Below, in pieces: positions 53,894 to 64,000 of a DNA stretch of 64,000 nt (position 1 is its first letter; every line of letters begins with the position of its first letter). The translations under genes and the position numbers were made by a program. The DNA comes from Crambe crambe (lineage: Eukaryota > Porifera > Demospongiae > Poecilosclerida > Crambeidae). The notes beneath the pieces were generated by a model, which did not search any database, was not told where the DNA came from, and worked only from the letters and a program-made list of their open reading frames with translations. The DNA lies in assembly GCA_963924555.1 (NCBI GenBank), contig OZ004587.1, forward strand, positions 8,510,075 to 8,574,074. Direction: 5' to 3'.

Positions 53894-56800
53894 TGCAGGT
53901 ATCGATGCAGATGATACAACCATTTTAGGTAGGTTGGATATACCTCAGTATTCAACTTCTCCTATAGCAGTTAGAGCTGTGCAACCTGTATTAGCTTCGC
54001 CCGCAAAGTTTGTTCAACTTCTGGGCTTGATACTGCCTTCATACATCCTGTAAAACCTTTTTACCACCAAAATACAGCTTTTAAAAGAGGTCTATTCAAA
54101 AAAACCTAAATAATATTATTTTGACACTGATATACATTTAATGTGCCTGCATGAGAATGATGCTCTAATGATGGTTTAGTAAGAATGCAAATTTAATAAT
54201 ATTCAAAAAAATAATAAATGAGGTAAATTCCTGAGGTTTTCCTGTTTGAAACCCAAAATAACTAGTGAAATGCTAAAGTCTATAAAAGAAGACATTTACC
54301 ATGGAGGGAAACTTTCGAATGGTCTGAACTTAAAAAAAAAATTTTTTTTTGAAATTAACTAGACAATGCCCATAGTTCGATTTATTAAGAATGCAGTATG
54401 GATTTTCAAGCCAGCTTTGTCTCTCCCTGATTGGAAGGGGCACCAAGGCTGCTAATAGAGACACAACAGAAGTAGGCCAACAGTAAAATTCCTCAAAGGG
54501 AACGAGTTACAGCAGGTTCACCTGTGCCTCTTCTCTATAGCAAACTATGTTACATCCCATGGCTTCAGTAGATCTGTCCATTGCTTTTGTCACATGTACC
54601 AACTTGAGTAGTTCCAACCACATGATACAGCTGATTTCCCTCATACATTGCATACACCCCCTTGCCTCAGCACTTCCATTTTGGTGGTAAAAAAATTTCT
54701 ACAGGTATGTATGAAGGTGGTATCAAGCCTAGAAGTTTAACAAAATATTTTTGCTAATTTCATGCCAGCTTGTGGGCAATTTGTGCCCCTGGGCTTACTG
54801 CTGCCCATCAAGTAGAACTACGAAACCTCTTACTCAGTTTCAATTCGAGCATGCCCAGTAAAGCTGGATATAGTCTTGCAAAGATTATAGCCTCTCATGC
54901 CCCACCCCCTCCTCCAATGCAGTTCAGGATGATATTGATGATGTCATTGAAGAGCTGAAGAATGTTCTAGAACCTTATTATGAAATTGGTAGGAGACTGC
55001 ATCTGTCAGTTGACAAGCTAAAACAGATTCGTGGACAAAAATTGAGTGCAGCAGCAGCTATGGATGAAGTGATTATGGAGTGGTTAAAACAGAATTATGA
55101 CGTCACCAGATATGGGCCCCCAACTTGGAAGGCTCTGGTCGATGCTGTCGGACACTCTGCTGGAGGAAATAACAGGGCTGAAGCTGAAGGGATTGCTAGC
55201 AGACATAGAGCAAGTGAGTATGTTTTCAGTTTCACTATTGTAAGCTATTTGTCCAGCATTTTACTTTTAGACAGCTTGGCACTGACCTGTAATGGAGTAT
55301 TCATGAATGTACGTATGGTCCCCTCTATCCCATTTCTAGAGACTCAACAGGGTGTCTTGTTTACAAAAGAAAAAAAAAAGTGTTGTAAATACGAAAGTAT
55401 GACATCATTAAAAGAACAGCTACAGTGGATGGCTATATTTCAAGGTATAAAAGTTTCACAGATGTTTTTTTAAAACTGTCAATTTTACTTGTTTAATTAG
55501 ATCTGGTGACAAGTGTTAACACAATTTTGGAGCAATCAAAAGTAAAATCTGAAAATGTAAGTTTTCCTTATCTCACTTTGTGGCTCCAATCAGTCTCGAT
55601 CCTCGTGGCATATTTTTGCTGTTATTGATTTTTATAAAGAGTTAATTTCTCATTATTTTCAGTTTATATGCACTAACGAGCAACTACAGTTCCATTAATT
55701 AATCCAATTTGTCATAAATATCTCTCATATGTAAAGATCATATTGCTAAGCTATAGGTAAGTGCACACTATCAGCTTTTGCTACTTCCTGCTGGACCTGG
55801 AGTCCATGTGTGTTATAGCCACCTTTAACCATTTCTCTCTTAGTCGATCTTTCCTGCCATTCACTGCATTTGCTTTCCTCCCCTTCCCTATGCACAGACT
55901 ATCACTACTACTACTGAGAGAAAGGGTATCAGCAAACCAGATGATGAAACAGATCATGGTGAACTTTCTCACAAGAAAAAGAGAGTCAGCAAACCAGGTG
56001 AGTTTTTTTAAATTCTAATAATACAGCTAAAAGAATGAAAAGTACTGAAGTGCTAACCCTCAGTGCACACTAAGAGTGCTTAGTAGCAATATTATTGTGT
56101 ATGTGTTTGCAGATATTGAGCAGATCACCAATGAGTAGGAGGGATTTATTTAGAATCATCTATTAAATTGGCATGTGCATTCCATATGGTTGAGCAAGCT
56201 AGCAGTTTCCGTACGCCTTCTCAGCTTGATAGGCAGTCAATGTTTTAGAACTCGTATTTGTTGCCTCATCATCCTTTGATAAATCCAGCGAAGGTTCACC
56301 ACTTGATGTGGTTAAAAATCTAAGGTTAAGCCTGTGGTTGCTAAGAGGTAACTAGTTCAGTACTGTAGCCAGCATGAGGTAAGTGAGGCAAGTGCCTCTT
56401 CTGATTGTGACTTTCATATTAATACCAGGGCCAAATTCAGATAGGTGGGGTTACAGGACTAGGGCCACACACACACTTGGCCTCGAACCCATGCAGCCTC
56501 TCTTTTCCTTTTTTGGGGGGGCTGGGGAAAAGAGAGCCTGGTATCTACTGTTCGCGCATGTGCCAATTTTTCCCAGTAATCTGGGAATCAGGATATTTAC
56601 TCAGATATTTCCGCTACATGATCATCATAATTAATGGGCATGGTTTTCACAACCAGACTATTATATTGTTTGCTGCTGCTCCTCATTTCTCCTTGGAGAA
56701 ACTTTGCATTCCAGGATGTAGCGCAGCGCAATACAGTCTGTACTGGTTGCCTCTCCACTCGTTGCTCTGATGATCAACCAACAATGACCAATTTCATTTC

Positions 56801-59800
56801 AAAGTGGATAGGTAGGGCCCGCGAAACATCAGCCTCGAACCCAGCCTCCTTTTTCCTTTTAGGGGGTGGGGCCTGGTATCCAATATACACTAACTTTTGA
56901 ATCATGCTAAGTGCAATCTCATGTATGGTTCCATGAATTTACGAGAATGCTAGATTCTCCATGGCCTCAGAAGTAACAAGGCTTCTTCAGGGGCACAGAA
57001 GAGAAGGCTATCTGATCCAAGACTGGCAGATGTAGTGACTTGGGCCCAAAATGGCAAATATAGCTTGGTTCAGTGTGACAGCTAAGTGAGGCAAACAACC
57101 TTCCACTAGGCAGGCAAATAGCTAGGTATGGTCTAAAGAACCCATGGAATCTGATGAATATGTGACAGTCGAGGGTAGAAATCAAACGGTATTCACACTT
57201 TCTACTTTTGAAGAAAAAATTTTCGGAAAATTTATTGTAAAGCATCAGTCATGATAAAAATAACCTTTGACTAAAATGCCCTTGACTGTCACTATACAGG
57301 AGTTCTTGATTCTAATACCCGGCCATGGTAGAAGCAAATCTTAGCTATAGATTGCCCCATGTGCTACTCTTTGAATCCAAAATCCATTTTCCCAAGATCC
57401 CCCAAAGTGACACACTTTGTGTGCAATGTGGTCATTCATATGACAGCATGAGTGTAGGTAAAGGGATGAAGCACACTAAAAATTGTGTTGTAGCCATTAG
57501 ACTCAAACTCTGAAGTGACAGTTAGTATGCACTGAGTTATCTAATGTGTGACCTTGAAAGTACAAGCCAAAATGGATGTGTCATGTATACATAGACTGTT
57601 TCTTTCTTTGACCGTAGCCTTAGATGATTGCTAAGGCTGTAGTAACCACATTAGCTCCTAGTTAAGTTAGTCCATGCATGTTCCTCTAATTATACTACTT
57701 TAGAGCAGAAACAAGTTGTCAAAGAAGAAATAGACATGGCTAGGCATGGTCAAATGTGCACCATTTTAGCTTGGGAAGGGTTTATAATCCACTCAACCCC
57801 ACCCCCACCCCTAGATCCAGCCCTTAGCAGGCCTGTAGCCAGCAGGCGGCTCAGCGGGCTTGAGCCCCCCCCCCCCCCCCCCCCCCCTTGATCAATTTCA
57901 ACTTTCCAGGAATCGTTGAGTTAGTTAATAATCATAACCCATCTAACATACTCAATGATTCCTTGAAAGATTAGCAATTCATCTATCACAGATGAAACAT
58001 AGCTCATGCTAGTCCTTAACACTATTCATGTTCAGTTGCCACAAACACTGATCGCCGAATGGGTCATTTGAGTTAGTTCCTCGAGAGACCAGAAACATCA
58101 AGGGCCAGACCAAACCCATCAACTACAGGTATTATACACACTCTCCTGAGGGTTTCGTGGTGAGCACTTGGGGTACATTCCACGGAATTGAAGATGCATG
58201 TTTGTGTTCACACTGCTCTCCTTTAGCCTGGCTGGCCAGAACAGAAAAATCTCCCCCAGAATGCACCAGATTCAATCTAAAAGGCAAAATTTTTCATGCC
58301 CCCAGACCCCTCTAGATGGCACGCTTCGTGCGCTGTGTAGTCACAACTACCAGTAGCTACTACCTGATCACTTCAATTTTGAAGGCTCCATCCCTGGAAC
58401 AATGTATGACATGGCATCGTCTGACATAGGGGCCATATGATCTGATTATTAGACGATTTTCTAATGTATATTAAGTCCTTTATTTATAATGAAGAAGTGG
58501 TACCATCCTCCCATAATTATCTGCTTGCAAAACATCAGTGGGCATGGTTTAGGATGTGGTTTGGCAAAAGTGGGCCATGAAAATTTTCCACACATGTGCA
58601 CAGATATCCTTCAGCCACCCCTTTTCTAAAATCCTGGCTACAGCCCTGCTTAGTACTGTAGACACTTACTCTGTTACCTAAATGGTCCTGTGTAGCTACC
58701 ACAACCATAATTATGTTGAGAAAATCTAACTGCCTCCCCTATTATGAACTTCTGGCTACAACCCTATAGTTATGTGGTTCAGATGTCTACCATCATGGTT
58801 GCTTCCTGTGATAAGCCCCACCCATGCCACACCTACTGTAAGGGGTCTATTAAATATCTATCATAAAGTGTGATAATTGAAAGAATGTTTATTTATGGGT
58901 ATGTCCCTGATGATGATATCTTAATTAGTTATCAGAGACACACATGGTCCTTTGTGATTGTGATGGTCTACATGGGCATAGATACTATAGACTACGTAAC
59001 CGGGATAGGAAACCCAATTTTTTTCTCTGGGCACTCTGTGTTACGAGGCAGCTGCATGTGGGTTTGTAGCATAACCTACAACAACGTTACAAGTACAACC
59101 AGCCCTTCCTTTATGAAGCCCAGACCCCGCAGAGACTCGCAAAGAAAAGGACATGGCTGTAGCTTCCAGTTCTGGGGAAATTTTAGCTGCAAATGCATCT
59201 TTTTCTGGTGAGTTAGCTGGTTTGTAGCTACAACTGTATAACCTACAGTGGTAAGCTCTAGCTATTATTTTTTTCTCTACCAGGTGATGCTTAGATGCCG
59301 TTAAGGATATTTTTAATGATAATGGTTTTCTGCTACCAACTCCTCAGGCATCTGGTGCAGTGGGTGGAAGCTGCTTCAGCTTTAGCTCACTGTGCAGCTT
59401 ACTGATTCTAGCCTTCATCTCGTCACTTGACAGGGTGTGGTAAGGTGTATGGCTCTGAGGATCAGTTCGATTTAATGACCTGCTTACCAGACGACTTGAC
59501 TGGACCCTGAGACAGCCTCTAAAATTTGTGCACCTCTTACAACGTACACACTTGCCAGATGTGGGAATTAGAAGCTCACAGGCTACATGTCTGATGGTGT
59601 CACCACAACTATCGATACTTGCTACTCGTTGATTTCCTATGATGTAGACAATTACTATATGTCATAGCTAAAGAGCTAGCATGCACACATATATATACCT
59701 GTAGAATCAAAGAATTCTGCCCCATGAGCATCTGCCTGAAGTCATTCAGCTGTTATCAACCTGCTTTCTACATTCCATTTTTTGGAATGTAGAAAGCAGG

Positions 59801-62800
59801 TTGATAACAGCTTTCGCACTGGTAAGTTTAGGAGGAATGTCACTGAAAAGACTGCACTGCCCCACTTACACCGAAACACCGTTATAGCTGAGACTCCACC
59901 TTAATTCCTTGTCTATTTTCAAAAGCATGGTAGCCTTAGCTGAAAGGGGGTGAACATTGATGGTTAGTTAGGCAAATACTAGAATATCTTCCATGGAATC
60001 AGTACACTTTATCCATCCCTCTGGAAGAGATATCCCTTCCATGTGTTCTTCGAGTGATACCAAATCCGCACACAATTGAGGAGGTAAAGGAAAAGATACC
60101 CTTACTTCTGCAGCCTACGTATAATATATGTACTCTGTATACATCAATACTTCAGATTCTGCAAGCTTCCTCTTCTTCACTCTTTGTAAATGTTTCTTGG
60201 ACTCAAATCTAAGTTTTCGTGGCATTCTAAGCTGACCATGAATATATTGTGCCTGCAACTAAAAAGTTACACTATTAAAGTAGCCCACACAAGAACTAAT
60301 TTATTTCTATCAGCTAACTACTTGGTTGAATACTTCTTATAGATTCCCACACACATAAGAAGTTACTTCTGAAATAATTGCTTTGTATGAACAAATAACA
60401 AGTGCACTTTCCAAAAGAGGGACATTAAAAATATGCAAGGAGAAGTGAAGATGTTTGCAGGAACAATACTTTATTACTGATAGAATTCCCATTCATGGGG
60501 TTAAAAGCAATCAATATGACAATTAAAACCTGTATTTTGCTTTATAAATAGCTAACTAGAGAGAGTTTTAGCTTAATTTCACTAAGCATCCAGAACAATA
60601 CCCAGTTTTAACCAGGACCATGCAGAATATTGCATGCACAATTGTAATATATCATAGTCACTACATAAGTCCTCCTTTTTATCTGGTTTCCATTCGCCAT
60701 TCACCTACCTGGAGGAAATGAGCTGGAATACTTGTCTCTCTTTCACCTGTTACTATGGCTCCACACATGCGCAGAAATCGTAACACTGTATGCCCGTAAT
60801 TTTTGTACACGGGTTAATGCGGTTTCCTATCCCGGTTACGTAGTCTATAGTATCTATGACATGGGTAGGTCTCAGGTGGTGTCTTAATTGGTGGTCAATG
60901 ATACATGATAACTATATAATAATGTGGGTATGTCCCTGGTGTTATCTTAATTAGTGTGTCATAGTATAGGTGTGTGATAATGTTTTATTTTATTTCCAGC
61001 TCCTCCCCTCAGTGTGGAGAATGTAATGGCAGTCCTACACACAATTCCATGGAGAGAAATTGGTGATCTACTCTATGTCCCTAACTCCAAACTTGATGCC
61101 ATTGCATCAAAAAACTCCACAGATAGACAAAGACTGGCAGCTGTCGTCCGATACTGGATCCTGAGGGACCCGTATGCCTCCTGGAGGAGGCTTATACATA
61201 CACTTGACTCGAGCTGGAAGGATGAGTTGCATGGCAAGGACGATGACAGTGACGAGTGGCGTGACGTGGCTGACAGGATACGGAAGTATGCAGAGAAACA
61301 AACAGGTGAGTGAGTGTCATTGCTGAGATCAGATTATTGTTGCCCAATGCACTGCACATACAGCAAGAAAGCCAAAACCTTGAATTGAATTATTAACTAC
61401 TAACAGTGTATAGTGACAATAATCACTGAAAGGACAAAGGAGGTTCTATTTCACAGACACTGCTTTCCATGTATGGAAATGAGGGGATCAAGCATTTAGC
61501 AATGTAAAAATAAGTATGGGTTCACTCTCCCCCTCCCAATATCACTGAGCAGCCTAATAGTTGTGTTGGTTGCATAGCAACAGCATAAACTCCTCACCCT
61601 CCCCTCCCACATTGATTATTATTGTCCAGTGCCAAGCCCTCTATTAAAAACCCTCCATGGGGCTTGATTAATACTGTGAATTGTGTGGGTGTGTCTTATC
61701 TGGGGTAATAGAAGTGTTTGTGTCCCCCCAGACCCCAGCCTCACCTCTCGCAGTTTAAAAGCTGCTCTGGACACTGTGGAGAATGCAAAAACTAGTGACA
61801 TATATAGTAAATTCATGGAGGATGTACTTGAGATACCATCCCCTAAGTGGCAGGAGATGAGATCACGATGTGTTGAAGAGGACACCTACCGTGGTGAACT
61901 GGTGCACTATTACCTCGGTACCCATCCACAAGCTAGTTGGAATCACCTGGCTGAGGGACTTCTCCACTATAAACAATTCACAGCTCTCAGGAAAGTGAAG
62001 GGGAAGATTAAAGATAAAGGTAGGTGTGTGGTAGATGACATATAATGACATACTAAGTGAGGGAAGGAAGACTGTAGTCATGTGAATGGTCTAGTGGATC
62101 CTCCTATTAAGGACTCTCAGGTCTTCATTTACAGAAATTGTCTAAATTAATTTTGCTCAAAATAGCTCTATTGTTCAAGGGGGCAAGATTGTACCTGGAC
62201 CCCCTCAAACTCATTTTTAGAGTAGCAATTTCTGGTTTAAGGTAATTTGAGATTTCTGTATAATGACTCGTGCTTTCAAAGTGCTTTGGTGCTTTTGCTA
62301 GTCATGGCATAAGCAGGAAACTTGATTGGTCCAACAATACAGTTTAAACTACATTAAGCATGCATGGCCAGTGGAAGTGGATTGGTGTGACTATCAGTCA
62401 GCAGGGGGAGGGGCTAGCATATGGAGGGCATTAATTAATGATATAAAATCTGATATGTTAGAGCTATTCCCACTATAAATATTGTGGAAGTGAATGCATA
62501 CACTTGATGTTGTCGTTAGAGCATCAACTCTAGTTGACTGAAGTAATGCACACTGCATGAGCTCATATGTTATTGAAGGGACTTATTTTGTTGCTTGGCT
62601 CGTGTTTTATTCTTTATGTTCCCTCCCACAGAACCCTCCCTCACCCTCACTAATCTCACTCAGCTACTACAGGATATGAGGGATTTGGATTGTGCGAGTC
62701 ACATTCTCAACATCCCCTTCCCAGTGTATATGCAATCTAAGAAGTTCAGTGAGTCAGAGTTTGTGAAGGCTTTGGGGGAGTGGTACCTGAAAAATTACCC

Positions 62801-64000
62801 ATGTCCATCATGGAGACATGTGGCTCGTGGTCTATATAAGGAGGGGGAGCATGGAGTGCTGGAAGTGTTGAAGAGTCGCTACCTTAAAGGTGAGTCTTGT
62901 GGTCTGTGATGGTTTCTGGAACTGTAGCATCATTACATGTGAGCCTCATCTCCTCTCTCTCACTATCCTGACCTGCAGTGGTTCCAACAGTGATAATCAC
63001 AGAGAGACTAGTTGGGAGTGTACATTGATTGTATGGGGAGGGGCATTAGGTTAAATGGGGAAATAGATTGAATGTCTGTATGAGTATTTACTTAGATGAG
63101 TATTAGCACCACCCCCAAACATGGACCATCCCACCCCCATTGTTTGTTTTTTTTTGTTATCTGGGATTCCTAGTGCATATCCTCCCATCTCATAGAGTTG
63201 GTCATCCAGGACTTCTGATATGTGTTTATTAGGATGATTTTTCAAGTCCACTCTAAAGTCGATTTGATATACCTCAAGAGTAAGGGATGTGGGGACACTC
63301 CTTGATCCAATCAATCTGCTACCCCCCCCTCGAATACATATCTCCTGCATACCATACAGCACGCCCCCACTTCTTAATTAAATCCCCCCTTAATATTCAT
63401 ACCTCTGTAGGTGAAATACCTGCTACAATCATGTAGTAATACTTTTGATTGTAGGTTCGTCTGAGTCACGTAGATTGTACAACGAGGCAATGAGGGAAGG
63501 ATCCATCAGAGCTCAGATCAATAAAATCCTCCTCTATGGAGCTCCCGGGACAGGCAAGTCCAGCTCCATGGACCTGTTTGTCGGTAACCCTCCGAGAGGG
63601 GTTAGAACGAGCACACCTCTGGCAGCTCGTCCAATCACTATGTTCCATCTTGGTGTCACCAGCAAGGAGTGGAAGAAACTTCCTCCAGAGGAAAGAAGAC
63701 GAATATTATCCAGAGCCATAGCTGCTCACTCTCCTCCTGATGCCACCCAGTCCCCCGAGGGTTCTTATTCTCCCGAAAGTTCTGATTCTGGTGAGGATTC
63801 TGACTCTGGTGGTGAAATGTCTACTGGAATGGAAGGTGGTAGCGATCCTAAATGTAGAGAAGCTCACACCACAGAAGACAGATCTTCAACACACGATCGA
63901 AATCTTCGAGTGCACCCAGTGTCTCTCTCTAGTCCAACAGCCGCTAGAAAACCAAAGCCAAAGAGAAAGAGCTCACTGCCATCCATTACCACACATGACC
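49780..64000 (+). CDS. Receptor gene D (3' end beyond window)
   Basis: Exons are 49780-49981, 53357-53677, 53899-53928, 54923-55213, 55501-55556, 55898-55997, 61000-61305, 61732-62019, 62632-62889 and 63455 onward. All phases agree. It differs from B and C in having a 10-codon exon plus a different Death exon after 2A and lacking E4/E5. Introns are swollen by at least five insertions. The frame is open as far as the window shows, so this is a plausible working paralogue with a remodelled N-terminus. Confidence 0.7.
50012..52570. mobile_element. 2.56-kb element with long inverted repeats in gene D intron 1
   Basis: The left 50012-50290 and right 52340-52570 are inverted copies (CTGCAACATGATCCTAGTTT against the inverse of ...ACTAGGATAACACGTTGCAG). 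Removing it restores the gene C-like sequence cagctagttatctgt / ctagtatggtacc. Inside are 50690-51300, a diverged copy of receptor intron sequence (12990-13390), and a minus-strand frame (51934-52269) with a 76-bp direct duplication at 52085-52236 (YQHLFKLLQLAEQDHMVF). No known transposase is recognised. Confidence 0.65.
53357..53677 (+). CDS. Gene D exon E2: Cys segment with 2A motif
   Basis: 321 nt. CSCTMCTNHRNGC cluster and 2A DVETNPGP at 53653-53676, followed by donor G|gtgagt. ATG 53332 is in frame through the (GT)4 AG repeat. Sequence upstream of 53310 is not that found before exon 2 in B and C. Confidence 0.85.
53653..53676 (+). promoter_or_regulatory. 2A ribosome-skipping motif, gene D
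   Basis: DVETNPGP, identical to genes B and C, although the exons spliced after it differ. Confidence 0.8.
53823..53888. repeat. (TC)n microsatellite
   Basis: About 32 TC units directly upstream of the acceptor tgtcttgcag; it forms an extended polypyrimidine tract for the next small exon. Confidence 0.95.
53899..53928 (+). CDS. Gene D 30-nt microexon
   Basis: ttgcag|GT...TTTTAG|gtaggt encodes GIDADDTTILG in phase 1 to phase 1. Borders are strong. It has no counterpart in B or C. It would place ten acidic/polar residues between 2A and the next Death-fold. Confidence 0.5.
   Translation, partial: VSMQMIQPF
53990..54758. mobile_element. 769-bp TIR element, non-coding
   Basis: Imperfect terminal inverted repeats of about 85 bp start ATTAGC (left arm AACTTCTGGGCTTGATACTG, right arm inverse AACTTCTAGGCTTGATACCA). 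No reading frame. Probably a MITE of an unidentified superfamily. Confidence 0.65.
54923..55213 (+). CDS. Gene D exon E3': alternative first Death domain
   Basis: 291 nt, acceptor aatgcag, donor GCAA|gtgagt, phase 1 both sides. It has a classical Death-domain pattern: DDVIEELKNVLEPYYEIGRR, LHLSVDKLKQIR, VIMEWLKQNYDVTRYGPPTW and KALVDAVGHSAGGNN...AEGIAS. It occupies the place of E3 in genes B and C but is clearly a different domain copy. It looks closer to E13 than to E3 by the PxW-KALV motif. Confidence 0.75.
55501..55997 (+). CDS. Gene D linker exons E6 and E7
   Basis: 55501-55556 (DLVTSVNTILEQSKVKSEN, phase 0 end) and 55898-55997 (TITTTTERKGISKPDDETD, basic HKKKRVSKP, phase 1 end). Same structure as genes B and C; E4 and E5 are absent. 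Confidence 0.6.
56113..56138 (+). CDS. Possible alternative terminal exon of gene D
   Basis: Acceptor gtttgcag, DIEQITNE then TAG in phase 1. Same stop position as in B and C although the neighbouring base differs. Confidence 0.4.
56203..57047. mobile_element. Composite insertion in gene D intron
   Basis: Replaces about 90 bp found in B and C. It contains sequence resembling the ends of the helicase-carrying TIR element (ggggaaaagagagcctggta, twice, plus gcctcgaacccagcc), suggesting a related but diverged element. No gene is recognised. Confidence 0.4.
57828..58648. mobile_element. 821-bp TIR element, hAT-like ends
   Basis: Ends CAGGCCTGTAGCCAG and CTGGCTACAGCCCTG, flanked by CTTAG (57823-57827 and 58649-58653). 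CAGGG-CTGTAGCCAG ends recall hAT elements, but the visible duplication is 5 bp. A 23-C run lies at 57865-57887. It is non-coding and absent from B and C. Confidence 0.65.
58977..60858 (-). mobile_element. 1.88-kb DNA transposon with perfect 38-bp TIRs
   Basis: The termini CATAGATACTATAGACTACG... are perfectly inverted for 38 bp. The flanking duplication ACATGGG is at 58970-58976 and 60859-60865. On the minus strand about 59360-59640 reads KCVRCKRCTNFRGCLR then SHTPYHTLSSDEMKARISKL, a zinc-cluster plus S-H-T-x-Y arrangement of the kind that precedes the catalytic domain in several animal transposase families; the catalytic part was not recognised. A perfect 30-bp hairpin lies at 59748-59812. 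Perfect TIRs imply a young insertion. Confidence 0.65.
59748..59812. repeat. Perfect 30-bp hairpin with TTTTT loop
   Basis: Arms 59748-59777 and 59783-59812 are exact reverse complements (AGCTGTTATCAACCTGCTTT ... inverse). Confidence 0.9.
61000..61305 (+). CDS. Gene D exon E9: Death-fold domain
   Basis: 306 nt, in frame. The variable patches HTIPWREIGDLLYVPNSKLD and SSWKDELHGKDDDSDEW differ from B and C. The core RLAAVVRYWILRDPYASWRR is conserved. Confidence 0.8.
61732..62019 (+). CDS. Gene D exon E10: Death-fold domain
   Basis: 288 nt. First patch VENAKTSDIYSKFMEDVLEI, second LLHYKQFTALRK. The core EMRSRCVEEDTYRGELVHYY is identical to B and C. Confidence 0.8.
62632..62889 (+). CDS. Gene D exon E11: Death-fold domain
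   Basis: 258 nt. Patch MRDLDCASHILNIPFPVYMQ is followed by the conserved core PCPSWRHVARGLYKEGEH. Phase 1 both sides. Confidence 0.8.
63455..64000 (+). CDS. Gene D exon E12: ROC-COR-like GTPase, 5' part
   Basis: Acceptor ttgattgtag. P-loop GAPGTGKSS present, then the Ser/Asp-rich insert (EGSYSPESSDSGEDSDSGGE). The frame is open to the window edge; G3 and beyond lie outside. Confidence 0.85.

Noticed and set aside
53663-53923. Arg-Glu repeat protein on the minus strand
   Set aside because: It is translation of the (TC)n microsatellite.
54768-54958. Exon from 54768 after catgccag in gene D
   Set aside because: A phase-1 reading meets TAG after about 15 codons, and the Death exon has its own strong acceptor at 54922.
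1-64000. tRNA or rRNA genes
   Set aside because: No cloverleaf-like B-box (GGTTCGANTCC) with matching A-box, and no rRNA core sequence, was noticed on either strand.

Overview
The window looks like a gene-rich but repeat-laden piece of an early-branching animal genome, most likely a demosponge of the Amphimedon queenslandica type. The reasons are AT-rich intronic DNA, short spliced exons with GT-AG borders, Death-domain plus ROC-COR-like GTPase genes in tandem, and a viral-type 2A motif near the N-terminus of these genes, an arrangement reported for sponge and sea urchin innate-receptor genes. The species assignment is inference; no database search was possible.

Four tandem paralogues (A, B, C, D here) lie head-to-tail on the + strand. 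A shows only its last two exons (391-2873). B is complete in my exon model (8753-18834; 12 coding exons, 4347 nt, 1448 codons plus stop). C (25231-36298) has the same exons but one Death exon is out of frame. D (49780 to the window end) is cut by the edge inside its GTPase exon. The common plan is: exon 1, a membrane anchor; exon 2, a Cys-containing segment ending in DVETNPGP, a 2A ribosome-skipping motif; exon 3, a Death-fold; small acidic/basic linker exons; three more Death-fold exons (E9, E10, E11); one large ROC-COR-like GTPase exon (E12); and a terminal Death exon (E13). Nearly every junction is phase 1. Translation through 2A would give two products: a membrane-anchored polypeptide of about 173 residues and a soluble multi-Death/GTPase protein of about 1275 residues.

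Between the receptors, on the - strand, are repeated exon blocks of two recognisable host families: Atos/FAM214-like (DUF4210 and C-terminal motifs) and FNIP-like (folliculin-interacting protein C-terminus). All look partial or decayed, and they seem to travel with the receptor duplications. Between B and C there is also a truncated receptor copy capped by a five-unit minisatellite.

Mobile elements account for most length differences between repeat units. They include a Harbinger-like element (25592-26700), a KDZ-type insertion (37490-39600), a Ginger-type fossil (45433-49539, CCGG target duplication), a 2.56-kb long-inverted-repeat element (50012-52570), several smaller TIR elements, pogo-like MITEs and two copies of an element carrying a helicase-like exon fragment.

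The most interesting signals are the two-product 2A architecture, Death exons that differ strongly between B, C and D while their introns are almost identical, a modular phase-1 exon system with an exon swap in D, and a conserved alternative stop exon after an NLS-like linker.
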